Assembly: GCA_012927585.1 (NCBI GenBank)
Contig: JABBOY010000006.1
Span: forward strand, 62,001 to 126,000
DNA from: Glaciimonas sp.
GTDB lineage: Bacteria; Pseudomonadota; Gammaproteobacteria; Burkholderiales; Burkholderiaceae_D
Reading direction: 5' to 3'
Length of the DNA stretch: 64,000 nt
In this document: piece by piece, positions 27,351 through 36,633 of the stretch
Layout of the letters: every line of letters begins with the position of its first letter
Position numbering within the stretch: position 1 is the stretch's first letter
Program-made: the position numbers and the translations under genes
Notes under the pieces: model-generated
Database searches by the model: none
The model's input: only the letters and a program-made list of their open reading frames with translations
What the model was told of the DNA's origin: nothing

Positions 27351-27621
27351 ACGCGCATCAGCATTTAATCGTGATTACAAACGCGTAAAGGCAATGCCGC
27401 GTCACAGCAAGGACGTAGATTCACTTGTTTCTGCAATCGTGGCGTTGCTGCCGGCTGATCAGCCCTTGCCGGAAAGTAACCGCGATCACACATTGAACGG
27501 CGATTTGGCTGGCTACCGCGAGTGCCACATCAAGCCCGACCTGCTGCTGATTTACCGAAAGCCAGACGAAGAAACCTTGCGACTAGCGCGGCTTGGTTCC
27601 CACAGTGCGTTATTTCGTTAA
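27337..27621 (+). CDS. yafQ: YafQ-family mRNA interferase toxin
   Basis: A 94-residue RelE-superfamily toxin. FNRDYKRVKAMPRHSKDVD starts the fold; NRDHTLNGDLAGYRECHIKP, LLIYRKPDEETLRLARLGSH follow and include the His and Asp residues used by YafQ (in NRDH, CHIKPD and GSH). It cleaves mRNA in the ribosome. The stop codon lies inside the left arm of a terminator-like hairpin. Confidence 0.92.
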   Translation: MRTIERASAFNRDYKRVKAMPRHSKDVDSLVSAIVALLPADQPLPESNRDHTLNGDLAGYRECHIKPDLLLIYRKPDEETLRLARLGSHSALFR

Positions 27622-27652
27622 GCCGACGACATTCCGTCGGCTTAACGGATTT
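27617..27652 (+). terminator. Terminator-like hairpin overlapping the yafQ stop
   Basis: GTTAAGCCGACG and CGTCGGCTTAAC are perfect 12-bp arms around ACATTC, followed by GGATTTTAT. The weak T-tract makes termination probable rather than certain. Confidence 0.7.
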
Positions 27653-27711
27653 TATGCTCCGTTTTCTGCTGCGATTTCCCCTGCCGGGCTTTTGATTAAA
27701 TTGGATTTGCG

Positions 27712-28695
27712 TTGAATATTCTGATAGTCCGGGTCTCTTCCCTGGGGGATGTAGTGCATAACATGCCGATGGTGGCAGATATCTTGCGTCATTCGCCCAA
27801 TGCGAAAATCGATTGGGTGGTCGAAGAAGGGTACGCCAGCTTGGTGCGCCTGAATCGTGGCGTGCGCAATGTGATCCCTTTTGCATTGCGGCGCTGGCGC
27901 AAGAGCTTGTTTGCGGCGCAGACGCGGGCTGAAATTGCTGCTTTTTATCGCACCTTGCGCCGCGCATCGTATGATTTCGTGTTTGATACCCAAGGCTTGC
28001 TCAAGACCGGGGTGGTGATGCGCATGGCGCGCCTGAATTCTGGCGGTAAACGCTTCGGTCTGGCCAATGGAACCGAGGGCTCCGGCTACGAAGGTCTTTC
28101 CCGCATATTTCATACCGATAGCGTGGCGGTCGGTCGTTTCACGCATGCGGTGACGCGCTCGCGGCTGGTGACTGCGGCGGCGTTCGGCGCCTCGGTGGAT
28201 AGTCCGGCAGATTTTGACTTGCAGGCACCGCAATTGCAGTCGCAGCCAATCTGGCTGCCGCCAATTCCGTATGCAGTTTTTTTCCATGCGACTGCACGCG
28301 CGGCCAAGCAGTGGGCCCCGGCGAACTGGATACAACTGGCCCACAGCCTGGATCAGCGCGGCTTGCCGATCCTGTTGCCCTGGGGCAGTGCCGACGAGAA
28401 GCGCGCCGCCGATGCTCTGGCTGAAAACCTCCCGAATGCGCAGGTATTACCTAAGCTACCGATGATGGAGGCGGTGGTATTGGCGCAACGGGCGGCGCTG
28501 GTGGTGGGCGTCGATACCGGGCTGACCCATATCGCTGCCGCGTTCGAGCGCCCGACTATCGAGTTGTACTGCGATTCGCCGCGCTGGAAGACCGAGGGCA
28601 ACTGGTCGCCGAATATCATCAATCTGGGCGACCGCGGCGCTCCGCCAGCAGTGGCCGAGGTCGAAGCAGCCGTGACGCAATTGCTGGGCGCATGA
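27712..28695 (+). CDS. waaC: LPS heptosyltransferase I
   Basis: A 327-residue GT9 enzyme that adds the first heptose to Kdo of the LPS inner core. ILIVRVSSLGDVVHNMPMV is the signature start; DTQGLLKTG, FFHATARAAKQWAPANWIQL and VGVDTGLTHIAAAFERP (donor-site DTGLTH) follow. A TTG start at 27712 is chosen because the protein begins at the conserved strand and no ATG is available. It overlaps waaA by 4 bases (ATGA). Confidence 0.93.
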   Translation: MNILIVRVSSLGDVVHNMPMVADILRHSPNAKIDWVVEEGYASLVRLNRGVRNVIPFALRRWRKSLFAAQTRAEIAAFYRTLRRASYDFVFDTQGLLKTGVVMRMARLNSGGKRFGLANGTEGSGYEGLSRIFHTDSVAVGRFTHAVTRSRLVTAAAFGASVDSPADFDLQAPQLQSQPIWLPPIPYAVFFHATARAAKQWAPANWIQLAHSLDQRGLPILLPWGSADEKRAADALAENLPNAQVLPKLPMMEAVVLAQRAALVVGVDTGLTHIAAAFERPTIELYCDSPRWKTEGNWSPNIINLGDRGAPPAVAEVEAAVTQLLGA

Positions 28696-30002
28696 GGTCG
28701 AATCTGTGGCGCCGGATATATTCGCTGGCGTGGTGGCTGGCCATGCCTGTAGTGCTGGCGCGGCTATGGTGGCGCGGCCGCAAGGAAGCCGGTTATCGGT
28801 TGCATCTGGCTGAACGTTTCGGCTGGTATGCCAGTGCGGCGTTAAACGTAAGTGATCGTAAAATTTTGTGGCTGCATGCAGTGTCGGTCGGCGAGACACG
28901 TGCCGCCGAGCCGCTGATCGAAGCATTGCTGGCAGCCTATCCCGAACACACGATTTTGCTCACCCACATGACGCCCACCGGGCGCGCTACCGGCAAGCTG
29001 CTGTTTGCCAAACACGGGCTACGCGTGCTGCAGAGTTACCTACCCTACGATACCGGCTGGATGGCAGCGCGTTTTCTGCGCCATTTTTCGCCGCAGATTT
29101 GCCTGTTAATGGAGACCGAAGTCTGGCCGAATTTGATTGCAGCATGTGTGGCGCAGCGGATCCCGGTGGCGCTGCTGAATGCTCGGTTGTCGGCGCGTTC
29201 ATTGCGTCGGGCCCAGTGTTTTTCCGGCTTGATGCGCGAGGCGGCGCAGGGTTTGTCGTGCGTGGCGGCACAAACGCCGGCTGATGCGGCGCGCCTGCAG
29301 CACATTGGCGCACGCAATGTGCAGGTTACCGGCAGCATCAAGTTCGATGTGTTGCCGCCGGCGGCGGCGCTGGCACTGGGGCAAGCTTTGCGCGACCGGA
29401 TCGGCACACGCCCGGTGCTGCTGTGCGCCAGCACGCGTGAAGGCGAAGAAGCATTGATTCTCGACGCGCTGCAGAATACGGGTGAAACTTGCGGCGAAAT
29501 ATTGCTGCTGCTGGTGCCGCGTCACCCGCAGCGCTTCGATGCAGTGGCGCAGTTGGTCAAAGCGCACGGCTTAGTCATGCAGCGCCGTTCGTCGCTGGGT
29601 GCGGCGATGGCGGGAGCGCCGATAGCATCGACTGTGCAGGTGCTGCTGGGCGATTCGATGGGAGAAATGTTTGCCTATTACGCGGCTTGCGATATTGCTT
29701 TTATTGGTGGCAGCCTGCTGCCGCTGGGCGGGCAAAATCTGATCGAAGCCTGTGCGCTGGGCAAGCCGGTGCTGACCGGGCCGCATACTTTTAATTTTGC
29801 CGCAGTGACCGAAGAAGCGATTGCCGCCGGTGCTGCGCGGCGCATCGCGGATGCAACAGAATTGCTGCGCGAAGCAGCGGTTTTATTGTCCGAAACTGGG
29901 CTGCGAGAGTCTGCCGGGCACGCTGCGCACGCTTTTGCACAGCATCACCGTGGCGCCACCAAGCGCACCTTGGCTTTGCTACAAGCGCTGATTCCAGATT
30001 GA
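28692..30002 (+). CDS. waaA: Kdo transferase
   Basis: A 436-residue GT30 enzyme that attaches Kdo to lipid IVA on the inner face of the inner membrane. An N-terminal membrane anchor (IYSLAWWLAMPVVLARLWW) is followed by RFGWY, LWLHAVSVGETRAAEPLIEA (catalytic Glu region), LTHMTPTGRATG, ETEVWPNLI and the C-terminal PLGGQNLIEACALGKPVLTG. It is co-transcribed with waaC. Confidence 0.95.
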   Translation: MRSNLWRRIYSLAWWLAMPVVLARLWWRGRKEAGYRLHLAERFGWYASAALNVSDRKILWLHAVSVGETRAAEPLIEALLAAYPEHTILLTHMTPTGRATGKLLFAKHGLRVLQSYLPYDTGWMAARFLRHFSPQICLLMETEVWPNLIAACVAQRIPVALLNARLSARSLRRAQCFSGLMREAAQGLSCVAAQTPADAARLQHIGARNVQVTGSIKFDVLPPAAALALGQALRDRIGTRPVLLCASTREGEEALILDALQNTGETCGEILLLLVPRHPQRFDAVAQLVKAHGLVMQRRSSLGAAMAGAPIASTVQVLLGDSMGEMFAYYAACDIAFIGGSLLPLGGQNLIEACALGKPVLTGPHTFNFAAVTEEAIAAGAARRIADATELLREAAVLLSETGLRESAGHAAHAFAQHHRGATKRTLALLQALIPD

Positions 30003-30032
30003 TACCGCAGGACAAATCGCAGTCAGCATCGC

Positions 30033-30068
30033 AGGTCGGGTTACGCGATGAAGCCGCTAACCCGACCT
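30033..30068. repeat. Family E palindrome between waaA and pagL
   Basis: AGGTCGGGTTA (30033-30043) and TAACCCGACCT (30058-30068) are perfect 11-bp arms. The AGGTCGGGTTA...TAACCCGACCT type is a well-known dispersed repeat in proteobacteria. It lies between convergent genes and could end transcription in both directions. Confidence 0.75.
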
Positions 30069-30079
30069 ACGCACCCTCA

Positions 30080-30634
30080 TCAAAATATCAATTTTGCGCT
30101 TAAAACGGCAAAATTTGCGCCGCTGTTCGGGTGCTTGATCCCGCCATTGGAGAAATGCTGGATTTTCAGGCCGAGATCAATTTTGTTGGCAAATACATAG
30201 CCTATTCCGATGTGATCTCCGAACTGGAAAGCGGTCGAGAAAGCGCGGCCGTTGTTGTCATATACCTGGGATAACAGGTGGGCGCCAATACCTGCTTCTG
30301 CATAAGGCCCGATTTTGCTGTCGCGCTGGAAGCGAAAAACGGGTGTAATCCCGATGTCGGTAATATTCTGAATGGTATCCGGCTGATTGCGATATTGCGT
30401 GCCGCGCCATTGTCCCAGTGTCAGATCCCAATAACCGCCAATATGAGTGTTGTTGGATTGCCACCATTTGTCGGCCCAATTCCACTGGGCACCGAGACGA
30501 ACCATCTGCGTCTTGTTGCCGGTGGCCGCTTCGACGGAGACAGAATCGGCCGCCTGGCTGCTGGTCTGCATACCAAGAATGGCGATGCTTGCGCAAAGAG
30601 CTTTGATGGCGATTTGCTTAAGGGGTAAAGTCAT
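30080..30634 (-). CDS. pagL: Lipid A 3-O-deacylase PagL
   Basis: A 184-residue outer-membrane beta-barrel with a signal peptide (cleavage near SQAADS, residue 29). It removes the 3-linked acyl chain of lipid A. The C-terminal motif reads QHFSNGGIKHPNSGANF: His160 and Ser162 fit the catalytic His-x-Ser, but the residue aligning with the catalytic Glu of the Pseudomonas enzyme (12 after Ser) is Asn174. Activity is therefore uncertain. It is convergent with waaA. Confidence 0.88.
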   Translation of the reverse strand: MTLPLKQIAIKALCASIAILGMQTSSQAADSVSVEAATGNKTQMVRLGAQWNWADKWWQSNNTHIGGYWDLTLGQWRGTQYRNQPDTIQNITDIGITPVFRFQRDSKIGPYAEAGIGAHLLSQVYDNNGRAFSTAFQFGDHIGIGYVFANKIDLGLKIQHFSNGGIKHPNSGANFAVLSAKLIF

Positions 30635-30841
30635 GGCAACTTTCAGTTATCGGAAAAAATGATTGATTCGGTGCAAGATTGTGCCACCGTTATTGGGTTA
30701 TGGGTCTGTGATCGTGGTTTTGTAGCGGACCCGGCCGCGATTAGCCGTCTTGTTATTCCATCGCGTTGCTATCAAGTTTTTCAGAGCCGTTAATGGCTGG
30801 GTTCGTTTTCATATGCTGCCTCATTAAAATTAATTAATTAG

Positions 30842-30880
30842 TGGAGTATATCGATTTTATGACGTATCTCCGCATGCCTA
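30842..30880 (+). repeat. Family A repeat, copy 4
   Basis: TGGAGTATATCGATTTTATG followed by ACGTATCTCCGCATGCC matches copy 1 over most of its length. It lies in the intergenic region between pagL and the amidohydrolase gene. Confidence 0.55.
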
Positions 30881-30916
30881 ACAAGGCTGCATGAAAAATA
30901 CCGTGGTTAGTATAAC

Positions 30917-32122
30917 TTATGCCTCCAAATCTTGCCGGGCCAGCAGTGCTTGCGCCAGCCTGGCCCAGTACGTGGCTCCAATCGGCAGCAGCGCATCGTT
31001 GAAGTCGTAGCTTGGGTTGTGCAAATTGCACGGTCCAAGCCCGTGCCCGCTGCTGCGATGATCGCCGTCGCCATTGCCGATGAACACATAGCAACCCGGC
31101 TTTTCCTGCAGCATGAAGGCGAAATCTTCGGCGCCCATGGTCGGCTCAACCTGTGCATTGACCCGCTGCGCCCCAACGATGGATTGCATCACGGCCACTG
31201 CCTCAGCGGTTTGCTGCGGATGGTTGATCAGCGGCGGGTAATTACGATTAAACGCGAATTGCACCTCGGCGTCGAAAGCGCTGGCCGTGTGCTGCGCAAT
31301 CTCGCGCATGCGTTGTTCGATCAGATCCAGAACTTCGAGACTGAAGGTGCGCACGGTGCCGATCAAGGTAGCGTGATCTGGAATTACGTTGGTGGCGCTG
31401 CCGGCGTGGATTTGCGTAATCGACAGCACCGCCGCATCGTTCGGATTTTTGTTGCGGCTGATGATGGTTTGCCAGCTTTGCGCAATCTGCACCGCTACCA
31501 TGATTGGATCGATGCCTTTGTGCGGTTGCGCCGCATGGCCGCCTTTGCCGCTGACGATCACTTCGAACTCGTTGCTGGACGCCATCATCGGCCCTGGCGT
31601 GACGCCGAAACTACCGAATTCCATACCGGGCCAGTTATGCATGCCGTACACCGCATCCATCGGACATTGCGCGAACAGGCCGTCTTCCATCATCTTGCGC
31701 GCGCCGCCGCCGCCTTCCTCGGCCGGCTGAAAAATCAGGTAAACGGTGCCGTCGAAATCCCGCTGTTTTGACAAATAATAGGCGGCCCCAAGCAGCATCG
31801 CGGTATGGCCGTCATGGCCGCAGGCGTGCATCTTGCCGTCATGGCGGGAAGTGTGCGCGAAAGTATTGATTTCCTGCATCGGCAACGCATCCATGTCGGC
31901 CCGCAAGCCGATTGCGCGCTTGCTATTGCCTTTCTTGATGATGCCGACCACGCCGGTGCCGCCCATGCCGCGCAGGATCGGGATGCCCCATTCGGTGAGT
32001 TTGGCCGCCACCACATCGGCGGTGCGCTGCTCTTCGTAGCAGAGTTCGGGATGGGCGTGGATGTCGCGTCGGATTTTCTGCAGTTCAGCCTGAAACTGCA
32101 TGATCGGATCAAGTAATTGCAT
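30917..32122 (-). CDS. M20 family amidohydrolase (hippurate hydrolase-like)
   Basis: A 401-residue metallopeptidase of the M20D group that hydrolyses N-acyl amino acids. RRDIHAHPELCYEEQRTADV, GLRADMDALPMQE, MHACGHDGHTAMLLG (zinc ligands Cys/His) and FQPAEEGGGGARKMMEDG (catalytic Glu) are typical; EPTMGAEDFAFMLQEKPGCY closes the site. The ATG at 32122 sits 9 bases after GGAG; a TTG 12 bases upstream overlaps that site and was not used. Natural substrate unknown. Confidence 0.9.
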   Translation of the reverse strand: MQLLDPIMQFQAELQKIRRDIHAHPELCYEEQRTADVVAAKLTEWGIPILRGMGGTGVVGIIKKGNSKRAIGLRADMDALPMQEINTFAHTSRHDGKMHACGHDGHTAMLLGAAYYLSKQRDFDGTVYLIFQPAEEGGGGARKMMEDGLFAQCPMDAVYGMHNWPGMEFGSFGVTPGPMMASSNEFEVIVSGKGGHAAQPHKGIDPIMVAVQIAQSWQTIISRNKNPNDAAVLSITQIHAGSATNVIPDHATLIGTVRTFSLEVLDLIEQRMREIAQHTASAFDAEVQFAFNRNYPPLINHPQQTAEAVAVMQSIVGAQRVNAQVEPTMGAEDFAFMLQEKPGCYVFIGNGDGDHRSSGHGLGPCNLHNPSYDFNDALLPIGATYWARLAQALLARQDLEA

Positions 32123-32377
32123 GGTGTTCTCCAAATTCCTCTGTTGCCGGCAAAACTGGCAATGCGCATAGTCATGGTAACTCCAACGGTAATGCGCGTG
32201 TGGAGGCGGCGCGTCTATTGAGGGCGGTGTCGGATGAAGCGCAATTTCGGCTAATTTGGTTTAAAGTGAGTCGAGACTGCCAGTCTGATCCCGGTATGGG
32301 CGACGATCCGATTTTTTCAGCCTGCATTTTTCGATGCAGGGGCAGGGAAAAGTGTAGAAACGATTGTGAAAACGGGT

Positions 32378-33511
32378 ATGAAAATACGCATGAAAAGGCC
32401 TTGGCGCATGGCCGCTTTGGCCGGCCTGAGCGGGTTGCTGTGCGGCTGTGCCGAATTGGGTTATATGGTGCAAGCCGCACACGGGCAATCTGCGCTGTTG
32501 TCTGCGGCCCGGCCGATCGACGATTGGCTGGCTGATCCGCAAGTCAAACTGAGTTTGAAGAGCAAACTCGCCACCACCCAGACCATCCGAGCTTTTGCCG
32601 TGCGCGAACTGGCGCTGCCCGATAACGCTAGTTACACCACGTATGCTGTGCTGCGGCAGCCTTTCGTGTTGTGGAACGTAATCGCCACACCTGCTTTGTC
32701 GTTGAAGCCGAAACAATGGTGTTTTCCAGTGGCTGGCTGCGTCAGTTATCGCGGCTATTACCAACAGGAACAAGCCGAGGCCGAGGCGCTGGAATTACGC
32801 GCCGAGGGCTATGACGTGCAGGTTGCAGGCGTGCCGGCCTACTCTACGCTGGGCTGGTTCAAAGACCCCGTGATTTCCACTTTCATCCACTATCCTGATG
32901 CCGAACTGGCGCGGTTGATTTTCCACGAACTGGCGCATCAGGTAGTGTATGCGCCGGGCGATTCGGCGTTCAATGAATCATTTGCGACCACGGTGGAGCA
33001 GGCTGGTTTGCTGCGCTGGCTGGATGTGTACGGCGACGCGCAGATGCGCCAATCGTATCTGGTGTATGCGGGGCGCAAGCGGGATTTTTTGGCACTGCTG
33101 TTGCGGCATCGACGGCAGTTGGAAGCCAACTATGCCAGCAGAATCCTCGATGCGGAAAAATTGTCGCAAAAAGCTGAAATCTTCCAGGCTTTGCAGCAGG
33201 AATACCAGACCCTGAAACAATCGTGGGGCGGTTATGCCGGCTACGACCGCTGGTTTGCCGAGCCGTTGTCGAACGCCCATCTGGCTGCGCTGGCGACCTA
33301 TCATGATTTGGTGCCGGGGTTCCGCGCTTTGTTGCAAAAAGACCAGCGATTCGAACGTTTTTATGCGGACGTCAAGGCCTTGGCCCATCTCGACCGGCAG
33401 GAGCGCCGCCGGCGCTTGCTGGAATTCGCCCAGGCCCGGAGCGTGGCCTGTGTTGGCGATCCATTGTTGTCAGGAAGTAATGTCCAGTCGGATCTGTCGC
33501 CAGCGTGTTGA
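32378..33511 (+). CDS. Predicted lipoprotein aminopeptidase (COG4324 type)
   Basis: A 377-residue protein starting with a short basic region and lipobox LLCGC, so probably anchored in the periplasm. LARLIFHELAHQVVYAPGDS contains the zinc-binding HELAH, and NESFATTVEQAG would supply the third ligand Glu. Members of the family are annotated as predicted aminopeptidases with no assigned substrate. An in-frame GTG at 32366 and ATG at 32390 are alternative starts. Confidence 0.8.
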   Translation: MKIRMKRPWRMAALAGLSGLLCGCAELGYMVQAAHGQSALLSAARPIDDWLADPQVKLSLKSKLATTQTIRAFAVRELALPDNASYTTYAVLRQPFVLWNVIATPALSLKPKQWCFPVAGCVSYRGYYQQEQAEAEALELRAEGYDVQVAGVPAYSTLGWFKDPVISTFIHYPDAELARLIFHELAHQVVYAPGDSAFNESFATTVEQAGLLRWLDVYGDAQMRQSYLVYAGRKRDFLALLLRHRRQLEANYASRILDAEKLSQKAEIFQALQQEYQTLKQSWGGYAGYDRWFAEPLSNAHLAALATYHDLVPGFRALLQKDQRFERFYADVKALAHLDRQERRRRLLEFAQARSVACVGDPLLSGSNVQSDLSPAC

Positions 33512-33705
33512 GGGCCGGTGCGTAGCGGCGATTTTTAACTCTGCCTGTTGCATTGCAACGCATTCTACGGGTAGAGAAGTTACTCACTAATCGTGCAAAG
33601 GGCTTGCGCTGGCACGTCGCGACCGATAGGATTGCACAATAAAAAGAAACAACCGTGCGTTTTTTTGCGGATTCTTACAACTACCATCGAGACAAGGGAT
33701 TTATC

Positions 33706-35388
33706 GTGGATAAAATCTGGCTGCAAAACTATCCGGCAGGCGTACCTAGCGAAATCGATTTCACGCAATATCGATCGCTAGCGCATTTATTCGACGAGGC
33801 ATTTCATAAATATGCGGCGCGCAATGCTTTTGTCTGCATGGATAAATTTCTCACTTACGGCGAAGTGGATGCTCTTTCCAGAAGATTCGGCGCCTGGTTG
33901 CAAGGCCTCGGCCTGGCAAAAGGCGCTCGGGTTGCCATCATGATGCCGAATGTGCTGCAGTATCCGGTTGCGGTTGCAGCCATCCTGCGTGCCGGCTATA
34001 CGGTGGTCAACGTCAACCCGCTATACACCCCGCGTGAACTGGAACATCAGCTCAAGGACAGCGGAGCCGAAGCCATCATCATCCTGGAAAATTTCGCCAC
34101 CACGCTAGAACAAGTGATCGCCAAAACCAGCATCAAGCATGTGGTGGTAGCCAGCATGGGCGATCTTTTGGGCGGCATGAAAGGCGCCATCGTCAATTTC
34201 GTGGTGCGCAATGTAAAAAAAATGGTGCCGGCGTACAGCTTGCCGAACGCGATCCGCTTCAACCGGATGTTGTCGGACGCCGCCAGTCTGAGCTTGCGCC
34301 CGGTCGAGCTTAATCACGACGATATCGCATTCCTGCAATATACCGGCGGCACCACCGGCCTATCCAAAGGTGCGATGCTGTCGCATCGCAACGTGATCGC
34401 CAACGTGCTGCAAAACGAGGCATGGCTGCAGCCGGCTCTAATAAAAGAGCCGCGTGTTGATCAATTGACGATGGTGTGCGCGCTGCCGCTGTACCACATC
34501 TTTGCGTTAACGATTTGCGGCCTGCTCGGCACCCGCATAGGCGCACTCAATATTTTGGTGCCGAATCCGCGTGACTTTGCCGGTTTCGTTAAAGAACTGT
34601 CGAAATACAAGTTCAATATTTTCCCAGCCGTCAATACGCTGTTCAATGCCCTGATAAACACCCCTGGATTTGATAAGCTCGATTTTTCCGGTCTGAAGAT
34701 ATCCAACGGCGGCGGCATGGCGGTGCAAAAAGTTGTCGCCGATAAATGGTTCCAGATAACCGGCTGCCCGATTACCGAAGGTTACGGTCTATCCGAGACC
34801 TCGCCGGTAGCCACCGCCAACCCGGCCGACAGCACCGAATTTTCCGGCACTATTGGAGTGCCTATTCCGTCCACTGAAATCGCCATTCTTGATGACGACG
34901 GCCAGCCGGTGCCATTGGGCCAGAGCGGAGAGATCGCGATCCGGGGCCCGCAAGTGATGGTCGGCTATTGGCAGAGTCCCGACGAAACGGCGCGCGCGAT
35001 GACGCCGGACGGATTCTTCAAGTCGGGCGATATTGGCGTCATGGACGAGCGCGGTTATACCCGTATTGTCGATCGTAAAAAAGACATGATCCTGGTGTCC
35101 GGCTTTAATGTTTATCCGACCGAGATTGAAGGCGTGGTGGCCGAACACCCAGGCGTGATGGAGTGTGCCTGCATCGGGGTGCCGGATGAACATTCGGGCG
35201 AAGCGGTGAAACTGTTTGTGGTGCGCAAAGACCCGGCGCTGACGGTCGAAGAGTTGCAGCACTTCTGCAAGGAACAGTTGACTGGCTACAAGCGGCCGAA
35301 ATATATCGAGTTCCGCACCGAACTACCCAAGACTAATGTCGGCAAAATCCTGCGTCGCCAGTTGCGCGACGAGAAAAAAGCTGCCTGA
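33706..35388 (+). CDS. fadD: Long-chain acyl-CoA synthetase
   Basis: A 560-residue AMP-forming ligase that activates fatty acids for beta-oxidation. QYTGGTTGLSKGAMLSHRN is the P-loop (A3), EGYGLSETSPV the A5 motif, FKSGDIGVMDERGY the A7 region and RKKDMILVSGFNVYPTEIE the A8/fatty-acid signature, with KTNVGKILRRQLR the catalytic Lys region. The GTG at 33706 follows AAGGGA at a proper distance and gives the family's normal N-terminus. Confidence 0.94.
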   Translation: MDKIWLQNYPAGVPSEIDFTQYRSLAHLFDEAFHKYAARNAFVCMDKFLTYGEVDALSRRFGAWLQGLGLAKGARVAIMMPNVLQYPVAVAAILRAGYTVVNVNPLYTPRELEHQLKDSGAEAIIILENFATTLEQVIAKTSIKHVVVASMGDLLGGMKGAIVNFVVRNVKKMVPAYSLPNAIRFNRMLSDAASLSLRPVELNHDDIAFLQYTGGTTGLSKGAMLSHRNVIANVLQNEAWLQPALIKEPRVDQLTMVCALPLYHIFALTICGLLGTRIGALNILVPNPRDFAGFVKELSKYKFNIFPAVNTLFNALINTPGFDKLDFSGLKISNGGGMAVQKVVADKWFQITGCPITEGYGLSETSPVATANPADSTEFSGTIGVPIPSTEIAILDDDGQPVPLGQSGEIAIRGPQVMVGYWQSPDETARAMTPDGFFKSGDIGVMDERGYTRIVDRKKDMILVSGFNVYPTEIEGVVAEHPGVMECACIGVPDEHSGEAVKLFVVRKDPALTVEELQHFCKEQLTGYKRPKYIEFRTELPKTNVGKILRRQLRDEKKAA

Positions 35389-35411
35389 GCCACGACGCAC
35401 TTGAGTACTTA

Positions 35412-35467
35412 AGTAGCGCAGGCCTCCGTGCCTGCACCGGGCCGCAGGCACGGAGGCCTGCGCTACT
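35412..35467. repeat. Family C REP-like palindrome, copy 1
   Basis: Arms 35412-35435 and 35444-35467 are perfect 24-base inverted repeats (AGTAGCGCAGGCCTCCGTGC, then CTGC) around an 8-base loop. They lie between the convergent fadD and FMN-reductase-like genes. A second, less perfect copy is at 54440-54495. Confidence 0.85.
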
Positions 35468-35478
35468 GGTAATTCGGT

Positions 35479-36549
35479 TTATTTCGGTCTTGGTCGATCC
35501 AAATCAGCGTCCGGCGTCGAGAGAGTTCCTGCTCTTATTTCGGCCACCGCATTCACCACAGCACTGGCAACATTGCGCACTTCCTGCTGCATCGCCAAGT
35601 CGCGATCCAGGGCTTCGTGGCTTTCTGCATAGGATTCGTAATAGCCGACAAACCGATCCAGTCGCGATAATGCGCCGGCGTCAATCAAGCCCATCCAGTC
35701 CAGCCAATCCGACAATCCCCGGCGTACACCTTCTATGCCGGCGACATCGCCATGTACTACCAAGCCATAGGCGCGGCCAGCCAGATGCTTGGGATACGGC
35801 CAGCCCTTGAGTTCCAATTCCTTGGCTTTTTTTGCATTCTTGCCTGAGGTAGTGGTCGGGTCGGGATTGCCGCCGTCGGCACACACCAGCCGGTCTATCA
35901 TCTGTTTCAAGACTGCCGGTGTCTGGTACCAGTAGACCGGCGTCATGATGATGACCGCGTGAGCCGAAACCCATTTTTCATAAATTTCGGCCATCCAGTC
36001 ATTGGTCTGGCGTTGGCCGTGATTGGGGTAGCAACTGCAAGGCCAGTGACAGAGCGGCATCGCAGTGGAGACACAGCCTTTGCAAGGGTAAATATGCTTG
36101 TCGTAGGATGAAATGAGCTGGCTGAGGTCCAGCAGATCGACTTCTACATCGCTGGCTTCCAGCGTTTCCGCGGCGAATTTAATCATGCGGAAGGTTTTGG
36201 AAATTTCACCGGGGCAACTGCCGTCATTGCGTGCCGAGCCGCAAATCAACAAGACCCTGGATTTGGTGACAGGATCTTTTTGCCGGGCTTCTGCCTCAAT
36301 CAAAGTGTCGCGGGTAGCCTTCCATTCCACCGACATATCATAATCAGGGTCGGCAAATTCCGGTCCCGCCTTTGCAGTGATGGGTGTTTTGTTACCGTTG
36401 ATGTAATTTTCCCAGGCCACCTGCTCAATTTTAGCGATTTCCGACTGCACCGCATCAAACGTGGGATCCACAAAAGAGCGTCGGAATTCGAGGTGAAATT
36501 CATCTCTTTTAAGCACTGCCGGGGCTTGGCCTTTACGCGGTTCGGTCAC
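35479..36549 (-). CDS. NADPH-dependent FMN reductase-like protein
   Basis: A 356-residue protein with a flavodoxin-like domain in its second half. RVLLICGSARNDGSCPGEIS is the FMN phosphate loop, and IIMTPVYWYQTPAVLKQMID is the conserved active-site strand and helix. Between them a Cys-rich stretch (YPCKGCVSTAM, CHWPCSCYP) may bind metal or an Fe-S cluster. The N-terminal 100 residues have no recognisable domain. Function unknown; it may be a quinone or iron reductase. Confidence 0.75.
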   Translation of the reverse strand: MTEPRKGQAPAVLKRDEFHLEFRRSFVDPTFDAVQSEIAKIEQVAWENYINGNKTPITAKAGPEFADPDYDMSVEWKATRDTLIEAEARQKDPVTKSRVLLICGSARNDGSCPGEISKTFRMIKFAAETLEASDVEVDLLDLSQLISSYDKHIYPCKGCVSTAMPLCHWPCSCYPNHGQRQTNDWMAEIYEKWVSAHAVIIMTPVYWYQTPAVLKQMIDRLVCADGGNPDPTTTSGKNAKKAKELELKGWPYPKHLAGRAYGLVVHGDVAGIEGVRRGLSDWLDWMGLIDAGALSRLDRFVGYYESYAESHEALDRDLAMQQEVRNVASAVVNAVAEIRAGTLSTPDADLDRPRPK

Positions 36550-36633
36550 GTTAATCTCCTATTTTAATGTAGGGAGCGGCTGTTTCTGATTACCCAAAAA
36601 CTTTGATTTCTTCGGTGCAGAGTGTGCGGCCGC

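Noticed and set aside
35412-35467. Ordinary rho-independent terminator after fadD
   Set aside because: The stem has no T-tract on either side and has a related copy elsewhere, so a dispersed repeat is the better description, though it may also stop transcription.
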